Below the pieces are notes generated by a model. That model worked only from the letters and a program-made list of their open reading frames with translations. It did not search any database and had not been told where the DNA came from. Of a stretch of DNA of 64,000 nt, positions 18,702 through 26,873 are shown one piece after another. Origin of the DNA: Afifellaceae bacterium. Its GTDB lineage: Bacteria > Pseudomonadota > Alphaproteobacteria > Rhizobiales > Afifellaceae. The stretch covers positions 186,001 through 250,000 of the forward strand of contig JANQRH010000016.1 of the NCBI GenBank assembly GCA_028284625.1, given 5' to 3'. How positions within the stretch are numbered: the stretch's first letter is position 1; the number at the start of each line of letters is the position of its first letter. The position numbers and the translations under genes were made by a program.

Positions 18702-19360
18702 GACGCGCTGTCCTCGACGCCGGGCGCCGATCCATCACCGTAGAGCCGCTCATAGAGCACGCGCACAATGCCGGCGGTAATCCCCCAGATGTGGCGGTCT
18801 TCGTACGGCATTTCGAAGAAATTGCGCTTGGCGCCGTTCCAGATGCGGCTACCGGTCTTGTGGTTGGCCGGATTCATCAGAAAAGCCAGTGGCACCTCAA
18901 ACGTGTCGGCGACCTCGTGCGGGTTGAGACGAAGCTCAAAGCCGGGGCGTACGATCGCGACCACCGGCGTCACATGGTAGCCGGAACCGGTGAGGTAGTC
19001 CGGGGCGCGGCAGAGCATCTCAACGAATTGCGGGTGCAGCCCGATCTCCTCCTCCGCCTCGCGGAGCGCCGCCGCCTCAGGGCTTTCATCGTGCGGATCG
19101 ATGCGGCCGCCTGGAAACGCAATCTGACCGGCATGCGCCCGCAGCCCGCCGGTGCGTTGGGTGAAGAGAAGCGTAGCCTCCGGCTCGCGGTGAATCACCG
19201 GGACCAGAACGGCCGCCTCCTGGCGCTCCATGCTGAGAAGCATGGAGGCGATATCGGGGTTGAACGTGTGATCGCCCATTGCCTCGCCGACGCGGGTCGC
19301 CAGCCGTTCGGCGGCGCGCCGGCGAACGTCGTCCGCGGAGAAGGGGTGCGGCTCAGTCAA
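18698..19360 (-). CDS. Nudix hydrolase, CoA pyrophosphatase type
   Basis: About 220 residues with a Nudix box in GGRIDPHDESPEAAALREAE followed by EEIGL, and the NuCoA-type motif LFTQRTGGLRAHAGQIAFPG just before it, which marks the CoA diphosphatase group (NudL-like). It would cut CoA into phosphopantetheine and 3',5'-ADP. A TTG at 19360 that overlaps the stop of the upstream gene (TTGA) gives a family-like N-terminus; an ATG at 19402 is possible but would overlap the upstream gene by 46 bases. Sits in the DUF1285-Nudix-CCA operon seen across Alphaproteobacteria. Confidence 0.9.
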   Translation of the reverse strand: MTEPHPFSADDVRRRAAERLATRVGEAMGDHTFNPDIASMLLSMERQEAAVLVPVIHREPEATLLFTQRTGGLRAHAGQIAFPGGRIDPHDESPEAAALREAEEEIGLHPQFVEMLCRAPDYLTGSGYHVTPVVAIVRPGFELRLNPHEVADTFEVPLAFLMNPANHKTGSRIWNGAKRNFFEMPYEDRHIWGITAGIVRVLYERLYGDGSAPGVEDSAS

Positions 19361-19944
19361 TGCCGATCTCGCGACAAGGCGAAGAAGACGCCGCCCGACC
19401 AAAGGCCGATCGCGCCCTCGTGCTCATCCGCCAGTTCGACGAGCTCAAGCGCCAAAGCGCGCGTAACAAGCGCCTCCAGGCCGCCGCGCACGGTCACGTA
19501 CGGCTTGAGGCCGTCGGTCGCCGCCTCGGTCTCGAAGCGCAGCGGATGCTCCGCATCGGCGGTGACGATGTCGCCGACATTGGTGCGAAATGTCAGTCTG
19601 CGGCTCTCGCCCTCCCCGTCCGCCACGACTTCCACGGCGAGGAAGGGCGCGTCCTCCACCTCGATGCCGATGCACTCAACCGGCGTCACAAGGACGTGAC
19701 GTCCATCGGGCTCGCGACGCAGAATGGAGGCAAAAAGCCTCACCAGCGCCTCGCGGGTGATTGCGCTGCCGCGGTAGTGCCAGGCGCCGTCGGCGGCGAT
19801 GCGCATGTCGATCTCGCCACAATAAGGCGGATTCCAGCGCTCTACGGGGCGCGCTTTCGCGGTCTGGCCGGCTTCAGCCACTAAAGCGGCGAGCCCGCTC
19901 GGCAATGCACCCGGCTGAAGGTCTTTGGCGGTGGTTTTCGTCAA
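19357..19944 (-). CDS. DUF1285 family protein
   Basis: About 195 residues matching the DUF1285 pattern: ERWNPPYCGEIDMRIAADGA, WHYRGSAITREALVRLFASI, LRREPDGRHVLVTPVECIGI and a C-terminal part with PLRFETE and YVTVRGGLEAL. Function is unknown; the fold is described for the family but no activity. The frame remains open far upstream through moxR, so the start must be internal: a TTG at 19944 preceded by a GGAATGAG site fits the family length. First gene of the operon with the Nudix and CCA enzymes, divergent from moxR. Confidence 0.85.
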   Translation of the reverse strand: MTKTTAKDLQPGALPSGLAALVAEAGQTAKARPVERWNPPYCGEIDMRIAADGAWHYRGSAITREALVRLFASILRREPDGRHVLVTPVECIGIEVEDAPFLAVEVVADGEGESRRLTFRTNVGDIVTADAEHPLRFETEAATDGLKPYVTVRGGLEALVTRALALELVELADEHEGAIGLWSGGVFFALSRDRH

Positions 19945-20029
19945 TATCTCATTCCGCAAATGACGCGGTTTTGGGTTTTCGGCGTGCCTGCTGGGTGACA
20001 CAATCGTCAATGAAGGAATCAGTCCCCAC

Positions 20030-20044
20030 ATATGCGTCGCATAT
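20030..20044. promoter_or_regulatory. 15-base perfect palindrome upstream of moxR
   Basis: ATATGCG-T-CGCATAT, two perfect 7-base arms about one central base, ends 20 bases before the moxR start codon in the 120-base divergent gap between DUF1285 and moxR. AT-rich ends in a GC-rich genome make chance less likely. Possible operator for either operon; no known regulator consensus is claimed. Confidence 0.5.
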
Positions 20045-20064
20045 CGACCTATGGATAACACCTC

Positions 20065-21066
20065 ATGAGTGCAATCGACCCTGCCGCTGCCGCCGATCCG
20101 ATCGTTGAGGAAGCAAGCAGCGCGGCCGCCAAGCTGCAAGATGCCCGCAAAGCGGTTGCGGAAGTGATTTTTGGACAGGATGTGGTGGTTGAGCGCGCGC
20201 TGACAACGGTGCTTGCCGGCGGTCACGGGCTGCTCGTCGGCGTGCCGGGCCTCGCCAAGACGAAGCTCGTCGACGCGATGGGCGCCGTGCTCGGCCTTAC
20301 CGCCAACCGTATCCAGTTCACGCCGGACCTCATGCCGTCCGACATTCTGGGATCGGAAATCCTGGAAGAAGCGCCCGACCATACGCGAAGCTTCCGCTTC
20401 ATCCGCGGCCCGGTCTTTGCGCAGCTTCTTCTCGCCGACGAGATCAACCGCGCCAGCCCGCGCACGCAATCGGCGCTCCTGCAATCCATGCAGGAGAACT
20501 TCGTCACCGTCGCCGGGCATCGCCACGATCTGCCGCATCCGTTCCACGTCTTGGCGACGCAGAACCCGATTGAGCAGGAGGGTACCTACCCGCTGCCGGA
20601 AGCACAGCTCGACCGCTTCGTCATGCAGATCGACGTGCTCTATCCGGACCTGGAAGCGGAGCGGCGGATGCTCTTCGACACGACCGGTGCCGAAGAACAC
20701 AAAGCGCGCTCGGTGATGACCGTCGACGAGTTGATCGCGGCGCAGAAGCTGGTGCGGCGCATGCCGGTTGGCGACTCCGTCGTTGAGGCGATCCTAAAGC
20801 TGGTACGGTCGCTCAGGCCGGGCCAGACGGACGCCTCCACGGCAGAACAGATCGCCTGGGGGCCGGGTCCGCGGGCCAGCCAGGCGCTAATGCTGACGGT
20901 GCGCGCACGCGCATTGCTTGATGGCCGCTTCGCGCCATCGCTCGACGATGTCGAGGCGCTCGCCGTTGCCGTGCTGCAGCACCGCATGGCCGTGACGTTC
21001 GCGGCGCGGGCCGACGGCGTCAGCGTGCGTGATCTGATCGCCGGCGCTATGAAGGCCGTCCTCTAA
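20065..21066 (+). CDS. MoxR-family AAA+ ATPase
   Basis: A 333-residue AAA+ ATPase of the MoxR group. Walker A GVPGLAKTK at 59-67, Walker B LLLADEINRA at 121-130, sensor 1 region ATQNPIEQEGTYPLPEAQLDRF, and a C-terminal helical lid. MoxR proteins act as chaperones that remodel or load metal into VWA-domain partners. First gene of an operon with DUF58, DUF4159 and VWA proteins, following by 5 bases and then two ATGA overlaps. It shares its upstream region with the divergent DUF1285 operon and a 15-base palindrome. Confidence 0.95.
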   Translation: MSAIDPAAAADPIVEEASSAAAKLQDARKAVAEVIFGQDVVVERALTTVLAGGHGLLVGVPGLAKTKLVDAMGAVLGLTANRIQFTPDLMPSDILGSEILEEAPDHTRSFRFIRGPVFAQLLLADEINRASPRTQSALLQSMQENFVTVAGHRHDLPHPFHVLATQNPIEQEGTYPLPEAQLDRFVMQIDVLYPDLEAERRMLFDTTGAEEHKARSVMTVDELIAAQKLVRRMPVGDSVVEAILKLVRSLRPGQTDASTAEQIAWGPGPRASQALMLTVRARALLDGRFAPSLDDVEALAVAVLQHRMAVTFAARADGVSVRDLIAGAMKAVL

Positions 21067-21071
21067 GCACG

Positions 21072-22010
21072 ATGGCGATGCGGCCGCTCTCGGTGGATGC
21101 GCGGAACCGGGTCGAAACGGCGCGGGAGCTGGCGGCGCGCCTGCCCGATCTTCTGGTCGCGGCCAAACGCATCGCCGCCAACGTGCTTCTCGGCGTGCAT
21201 GGCCGGCGCCATCCCGGTCCGGGCGAGACATTCTGGCAATTCCGTCCCTACGTGCCTGGCGAGCCGGCGCGGCAGATCGACTGGCGGCGCTCGGCGCGCG
21301 ACGATCGCCACCTCTTCGTGCGGGAGCGTGAGTGGGAAGCCTCACAGACGGTCTGGCTTTGGGTCGATTTGTCGACGTCCATGGATTTTCGGTCGCGACA
21401 GGCCAGCACCTCCAAGCTCGACCGCGCGGTGGTTCTGATGCTGGCGCTGGCGGAGATGTTGGGGCGCGGCGGCGAACGCGTCGGTATGCCCGGCCTGGCG
21501 GTGCCCAAGATCGGCCGCGACGCAGCGGACCGGCTCGCAGCGGTGCTGGCGCAAAGCGCCATGATCGGCGAATGGCCGGAGGTCGACCGGATCGGACGCT
21601 TCACCGAATTGGTCGTACTGAGCGATTTCCTGAGCGACGCGGAGACAATACGCGGCCGGCTGCGCCAACTTGCCGGACGCGGCGCGAACGTCCATCTCAT
21701 GCAGGTCTTTGACCCGGCCGAAGAGGCCTTTCCCTATGAGGGGCGCGTGGAGTTCCGTGACCCGGAGACCGACATGATCTGGCTGACGGAGCGCGCCGGA
21801 GGCCTCCGTGGCGACTATCACGAGCGACTTGCGGCGCATCGCGAGTCCGTTGAGACCTACGCACGCCAGGCGGGCTTCTCCTTTGCGGTGCACCACACCG
21901 ACCGGCCGGCGTCGGAGGGGCTCCTCTTCCTGCAGGGTTGGCTTTCCGGAGTTGTCGCGGGAACGGTCCATACCGGGCACGTGGCCGATGCGGAGCCGAC
22001 AGCGGCATGA
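21072..22010 (+). CDS. DUF58 domain protein (VWA-like MoxR partner)
   Basis: A 312-residue protein. The DUF58 core is seen in GRRHPGPGETFWQFRPYVPG, EPARQIDWRRSARDD and the strand LWVDLSTSMDF, whose D-x-S-x-S pattern resembles a VWA metal site. These proteins are the usual partners of MoxR ATPases; client is unknown. No membrane segment is evident, so it is probably cytoplasmic, facing the membrane proteins that follow. Five bases after moxR, and its stop overlaps the start of the next gene. Confidence 0.92.
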   Translation: MAMRPLSVDARNRVETARELAARLPDLLVAAKRIAANVLLGVHGRRHPGPGETFWQFRPYVPGEPARQIDWRRSARDDRHLFVREREWEASQTVWLWVDLSTSMDFRSRQASTSKLDRAVVLMLALAEMLGRGGERVGMPGLAVPKIGRDAADRLAAVLAQSAMIGEWPEVDRIGRFTELVVLSDFLSDAETIRGRLRQLAGRGANVHLMQVFDPAEEAFPYEGRVEFRDPETDMIWLTERAGGLRGDYHERLAAHRESVETYARQAGFSFAVHHTDRPASEGLLFLQGWLSGVVAGTVHTGHVADAEPTAA

Positions 22011-24802
22011 TCGGCTCGCTGACCTTTCTCTCGCCGTGGCTTCTTTTGGCGCTTGCCGCGCTGCCGCTCATCTGGCTGATCCTGCGGCTGACCCCGCCAC
22101 GCCCGCGTCAGATCGCATTTCCCCCGACGCGGCTCCTGATCGACCTGGAGGACAAGGACCGGACGCCGTCGCGCACGCCGTGGTGGCTGACGCTGATCCG
22201 CCTTGCGCTCATCGCGCTGCTCATTCTTGCGTTGGCGGAGCCGGTGCTGCGGCCGGACACAAAGCTCACCACCGGCGACGGTCCGCTGTTTGTGGTGATC
22301 GACAATGGCTGGGATTCAGCCCCTGACTTCGCGGAGCGCGTTGCAGCCGCGGAAGCGACGCTCGCAGAGGCGGGGCGTGCAGGACGACCGGTCGCCTTTG
22401 CCGCGACCGCTGAGCCGATAGCGGAAAGCCTTGCACCTGAGACTGCCGCGGCGGCGGAGCGGCGGCTTGCGGCCATTGAGCCACGTCCCTACTTGCCGGA
22501 CCGCGCCGCGCTCGCCGAGCGCCTCAGCGATGCGTTCGATGCCGACAGCGTGGAGGTCCTCTGGATCGGCGGTGCGCTTGACGGCGGCGACGGCGCTGTC
22601 TTCGCCAATGCGCTGAACGCCATTGCCGCCGACGGCGTGGTGCTGCAATCGGAACGGCCGCTTGCCATGATGCGACCGGCGGAGAACCGCGCCGACGGTG
22701 TGCATGTCCCAATCGTCCGCACGGGCAGCGGCGGCACAATTGACGTCGCCGGCTTCGATCAGGAGGGCCGGCGCATCCTTGCCGGCAGCGCCACGCTCGA
22801 CGCCGACGGTGTGGGTGTCGCCGCGATCGAACTGCCGGCGGAGATCCGAAATGCCCTGGCGCGCCTTGCCGTGGCCGGCGAATCCAGCGCCGGCGCCGTG
22901 CAGCTTCTTGACGGGCGCTGGCAGCGGCGCGCTGTCGGGCTTGTAGCGGGCGAGAGCGCCGGCGGCTCGCAGCCGCTGCTTGAGCCCCTCACCTATGTGC
23001 AAAGGGCGCTGGGTCCCACCTCCGACCTCCTCACATCCGATGCGCCGAGCGTCAGCGAAGCGGTGATGGCGCTGGTGGAGCGCGACGCGTCGATCATCGC
23101 GCTGACGGAGACGGGCACGTTGCCTCCCGACACGACGGAAGCGTTGAGCGCATGGATCGATGCCGGCGGCACGCTGTTGCGTTTCGCCAGCCCCAACCTC
23201 GCAGCGACCACGGTGGATGCGCTTCTGCCCGTGCGGCTGCGCCAAGGTGAGCGCGCGCTCGGCGGATCGTTGTCGTGGGAGGAGCCGCAAGCGATCGGCG
23301 ACTTCCCGGACAGTGGTCCTTTCGCCGCAATCGACGTGCCGGCCGATGTTGTGGTCAACCGCCAGGTGCTCGCGGAACCCGAAGCGCTTCGCTCCGCAGA
23401 GGTGTGGGCGGAGCTTCGCGACGGCACCCCGTTGGTGACGGCGGCGGCCCGCGGCAGCGGACGCATTGTTCTTTTCCACGTCACGGCCGATCCACGCTGG
23501 TCCAATCTACCGCTTTCCGGTGCGTTCGTGGACATGCTGAACGCCATCGTTGAGACCGGCGGCGCCGTTGAGCGACGCGGGAGCGGCGACGCGCCGGCTG
23601 AGGCGCAGGACGCGACGACGCCGTGGCAGCCGGTGGAGGTGCTCGACGGCTACGGCGACCTCGGAGCGCCCGACCCCGACGCCGCGCTGGTCGCCGATAT
23701 TCGTAACGCTCAGCCGAGCGCTGAAACGCCGCCGGGAATCTATGACCGCGACGGCGGATTGTTTGCGCTGAACGCCGTCAGCGATGCGACGCCGCTGGAG
23801 CCGCTTGTGCCCTCGGCGATCGGCTGGCAGGGCCGCACGGCATCTTTGGAGCCGCGCCCCGATACGCCGATCTGGCCGTGGCTGCTCGTCGCGGCAGCCT
23901 TGTTGGCAGCGCTCGACGGATTGGCGGTGCTGGCATTGTCGGGACGCCTGACGCGGCGTTTTGCGACGGCAACGGCATCCTTCGCCGTCGCGGCGGTCGG
24001 TTTCGCGGCCCTCAGCAACGGCGCCTTCGCGCAGGAGCGCGACATGGAGCGCGCGCTGGAGGCGACCAACGTCACGCAACTCGCTTATGTGGTGACCGGC
24101 AACGCCGCGATCGACGAGACCAGCCGCGCGGGCCTCACCGGCCTCTCCATCTACCTGGCGGACCGCACGGCGCTGGAGCCCGGCGACCCCGCCCCTATCG
24201 ACGTGGCGCGCGACGAGCTCGTGTTCTACGCGCTGATCTATTGGCCCATCGATCCCGACCAGGAGACGCCAAGCCCGGAGACCATGGCGCGGGTCGACAC
24301 GTTCATGAAGAACGGCGGCACGATCCTCTTCGACACACGCGACGCCGGTGGCTTCACAATCTTTGACCGCAATAGCGGGGGGGCGACGCCGGAAGCGCAG
24401 AAACTTCGCGAGATCCTGGCCTTTGTCGATGTGCCGCCTCTGGAGCCCGTGCCGCCCGACCACGTGCTGACCAAGGCGTTCTACCTGCTTTCGGAGTTCC
24501 CTGGCCGCTGGGCGAACTCGGAGATGTGGGTGGAGAGCATTTCCGACGAGCCGCTCCTGCGCGACCGTCCGGCGCGCGGCGGTGATGGCGTGTCGCCTAT
24601 CATCATCACCGGCAACGACCTCGCCGCGGCGTGGGCGATCGACGATAACGGGCTTTGGCTCTATCCGACCGTGCCGTCAGATCCGCGCCAGCGCGAGATG
24701 GCGTTCCGCTCCGGCGTCAATGTCGTGATGTATTCGCTGACCGGCAATTACAAAGCCGATCAGGTGCATGTGCCCGCGCTTCTGGAGCGGCTTGGGCAAT
24801 GA
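22007..24802 (+). CDS. DUF4159 domain membrane protein with BatA-like N-terminus
   Basis: A 931-residue membrane protein. Residues 1-80 are the aerotolerance-regulator (BatA) N-terminus: FLSPWLLLALAALPLIWLIL, a loop, then a second membrane helix ALIALLILALAEPVLRP. A long periplasmic or cytoplasmic middle follows, another hydrophobic pair near 625-670 (WPWLLVAAALLAALDGLAVL and a signal-like helix ending ALSNGAFAQ), and the C-terminal DUF4159 domain (about 680-930), with FMKNGGTILFDTRDAGG. DUF4159 has a glutamine-amidotransferase-like fold. Role unknown; operon context suggests an envelope stress or maturation complex driven by MoxR. Confidence 0.9.
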   Translation: MIGSLTFLSPWLLLALAALPLIWLILRLTPPRPRQIAFPPTRLLIDLEDKDRTPSRTPWWLTLIRLALIALLILALAEPVLRPDTKLTTGDGPLFVVIDNGWDSAPDFAERVAAAEATLAEAGRAGRPVAFAATAEPIAESLAPETAAAAERRLAAIEPRPYLPDRAALAERLSDAFDADSVEVLWIGGALDGGDGAVFANALNAIAADGVVLQSERPLAMMRPAENRADGVHVPIVRTGSGGTIDVAGFDQEGRRILAGSATLDADGVGVAAIELPAEIRNALARLAVAGESSAGAVQLLDGRWQRRAVGLVAGESAGGSQPLLEPLTYVQRALGPTSDLLTSDAPSVSEAVMALVERDASIIALTETGTLPPDTTEALSAWIDAGGTLLRFASPNLAATTVDALLPVRLRQGERALGGSLSWEEPQAIGDFPDSGPFAAIDVPADVVVNRQVLAEPEALRSAEVWAELRDGTPLVTAAARGSGRIVLFHVTADPRWSNLPLSGAFVDMLNAIVETGGAVERRGSGDAPAEAQDATTPWQPVEVLDGYGDLGAPDPDAALVADIRNAQPSAETPPGIYDRDGGLFALNAVSDATPLEPLVPSAIGWQGRTASLEPRPDTPIWPWLLVAAALLAALDGLAVLALSGRLTRRFATATASFAVAAVGFAALSNGAFAQERDMERALEATNVTQLAYVVTGNAAIDETSRAGLTGLSIYLADRTALEPGDPAPIDVARDELVFYALIYWPIDPDQETPSPETMARVDTFMKNGGTILFDTRDAGGFTIFDRNSGGATPEAQKLREILAFVDVPPLEPVPPDHVLTKAFYLLSEFPGRWANSEMWVESISDEPLLRDRPARGGDGVSPIIITGNDLAAAWAIDDNGLWLYPTVPSDPRQREMAFRSGVNVVMYSLTGNYKADQVHVPALLERLGQ

Positions 24803-26868
24803 CGCGTTTCGCAATCTCCTTCGATCCTCTGCTGCCATGGCCGCTCATCGCCGCACTTGGTGGATTGCTGGCGCTTCTGGTCTTGGTGCTTCTGTGGCAG
24901 CGCGTGCGCGGCGCGCCGGTCCGCGCCCTCGCCTCTGCGCTGATTGTTCTGGCGATGACCAATCCGGTGCTGCAACAAGAGGAGCGCGAAGGCCTGCCGG
25001 GCATTGTGGCTCTGGTGATCGACGAAAGCGCCAGCCAGAACATCGGCGCCCGCGCGGAACAGACCGAGGCGACGGTCGCCGCCCTGAAGGAGCGCATCGA
25101 GGCGCTGGGCGATTTTGAGCTGCGCGAAGTGCGCGCCGCCGATAAGCCCGACGGCGACGGCACGGCGCTCTTCTCAGAACTCACCAAGCTGATCGACGAC
25201 GTGCCGCCGGAGCAGATCGCCGGCGCGCTGCTTGTCACCGACGGCGTGGTTGAGGATGTGCCTCAAAACCCGGCCGCACTCGGCTTCAATGCGCCGGTGC
25301 ATGCGCTGATCACCGGCGAGCCAGACGAGCGCGACCGCCGTATCGTGCTCGATCGTGCGCCGCGCTTCGCCATTCTCGACGAGCCGCAGACGATGGAGTT
25401 TCGCGTGCTCGATCCGGCGCTGGCACCCGGCACATCGGTGACGGTGCGGCTCAGGATCGACGGCACGGAGGTGGCCGCCAATACTGTCGGCATTGATCTG
25501 TCGCACGTCATCGACCTGCCGCTTGACCATGCCGGACGCACCATTGTGGAGCTTGAGGTCGACGCCGCGGAGGATGAGCTGGCGCTTGAGAACAACGTCG
25601 CAGTGGCGGAGATGGATGTCGTGCGCGAGCATTTGCGCGTGCTTCTGGTCTCCGGCGAACCGCATGCCGGCGAGCGCACATGGCGCAACGTTCTGAAGTC
25701 GGACGCAGCGGTCGATCTCGTCCACTTCACGATTCTGCGGCCGCCGGAAAAACAGGACGGCACCCCGATCAATGAACTGTCGCTGATCGCCTTTCCAACG
25801 CGCGAGCTGTTTGAGGAGAAGATCGACGGGTTCGATCTGATCATTTTCGACCGTTATCAAAGCCGCGGCGTGCTGCCGATCGTCTATTACGACAATCTGG
25901 CGCGCTATGTGCGCGAGGGCGGTGCGGTGCTGGTCGCCGCCGGCCCCGATTACGCCGCCGGCGGCAGCCTCTACCGCACACCGCTTGGCCCGGTGCTTCC
26001 CGCCATTCCCACCGGCGAGGTGGTGGAACAGCCCTATCGGGCCGAGATCAGCCCGGTCGGACTGCGCCATCCCGTGACCCGCGACCTACCGGGCGCGGCG
26101 AGCGAGCCGCCAGCCTGGAGCGAATGGTTCCGAATCGTCGACACCGACGCCATCGCCGGCGATGTGACCATGACTGGTCCTGAGAACCTGCCGCTTCTGG
26201 TGCTGGCGCATGAAGGCGACGGCCGCGTCGCCATGCTTTTGTCCGACCATGCTTGGCTGTGGGCACGCGGCTATGACGGTGGCGGCCCGCATGCGGCGCT
26301 GCTGCGCCGTGTGCTGCACTGGCTGATGCGCGAACCGGAGCTTGAAGAGGAAGCGCTGACGGCTCGCTCAGAGGGGCGCATGCTCATCGTGGAGCGGCAG
26401 ACGCTTTCCGCCACGCCGCCGCAGATCGTCGTGACGCGGCCGGGCGGCGCGCTTGAGGAACTCACACTGAGTGAGGCTGAGCCGGGGCTGTGGCGCGGTG
26501 TGATGGAGGATTCGCCGCTGGGCCTGCATCGCGCGGATGACGGAGAGCTTACCGCCCTCGCTCATATCGGTCCGGCCAATCCGGCGGAGTTCCAGGACGT
26601 GATCTCAACGACAGAGCGGCTTCAGCCGATCGCGGAGGCAAGCGGCGGATCGGTGCAGCGGATCGCCGATGGCGGCGGCATTGCGCTGCCGCGGATCGCC
26701 GCCGTGTCGGCGCGCGCCCCGGCCGCCGGGCGCAACTGGATCGGGCTTCGCCGGTCGGAGGCAACGGTCCTGAAAAGCATCGACCAGCTGCCGCTGCTCG
26801 GCGGCTTGCTCGGACTGGTCTTGCTGGTCGGCGGCTTTGCGGCGCTGTGGTATCGCGAAGCGCGGTAG
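24799..26868 (+). CDS. Large membrane VWA/amidotransferase-like protein, MoxR operon
   Basis: A 689-residue protein with two N-terminal membrane segments (PLIAALGGLLALLVLVLLW and ALASALIVLAMTNPVL), a VWA-like domain with DESAS at 75-79 standing at the metal-site position, Ig-like beta sandwich text around 200-275, a class I glutamine-amidotransferase-like part (LRVLLVSGEPHAGERTWRNV), and a C-terminal helix LLGLVLLVGGFAALWY. Last gene of the moxR operon, overlapping the DUF4159 gene by 4 bases. Homologues are known only as conserved membrane proteins next to moxR. It ends 5 bases from the convergent DnaQ-CBS gene. Confidence 0.88.
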   Translation: MTRFAISFDPLLPWPLIAALGGLLALLVLVLLWQRVRGAPVRALASALIVLAMTNPVLQQEEREGLPGIVALVIDESASQNIGARAEQTEATVAALKERIEALGDFELREVRAADKPDGDGTALFSELTKLIDDVPPEQIAGALLVTDGVVEDVPQNPAALGFNAPVHALITGEPDERDRRIVLDRAPRFAILDEPQTMEFRVLDPALAPGTSVTVRLRIDGTEVAANTVGIDLSHVIDLPLDHAGRTIVELEVDAAEDELALENNVAVAEMDVVREHLRVLLVSGEPHAGERTWRNVLKSDAAVDLVHFTILRPPEKQDGTPINELSLIAFPTRELFEEKIDGFDLIIFDRYQSRGVLPIVYYDNLARYVREGGAVLVAAGPDYAAGGSLYRTPLGPVLPAIPTGEVVEQPYRAEISPVGLRHPVTRDLPGAASEPPAWSEWFRIVDTDAIAGDVTMTGPENLPLLVLAHEGDGRVAMLLSDHAWLWARGYDGGGPHAALLRRVLHWLMREPELEEEALTARSEGRMLIVERQTLSATPPQIVVTRPGGALEELTLSEAEPGLWRGVMEDSPLGLHRADDGELTALAHIGPANPAEFQDVISTTERLQPIAEASGGSVQRIADGGGIALPRIAAVSARAPAAGRNWIGLRRSEATVLKSIDQLPLLGGLLGLVLLVGGFAALWYREAR

Positions 26869-26873
26869 CTGCC

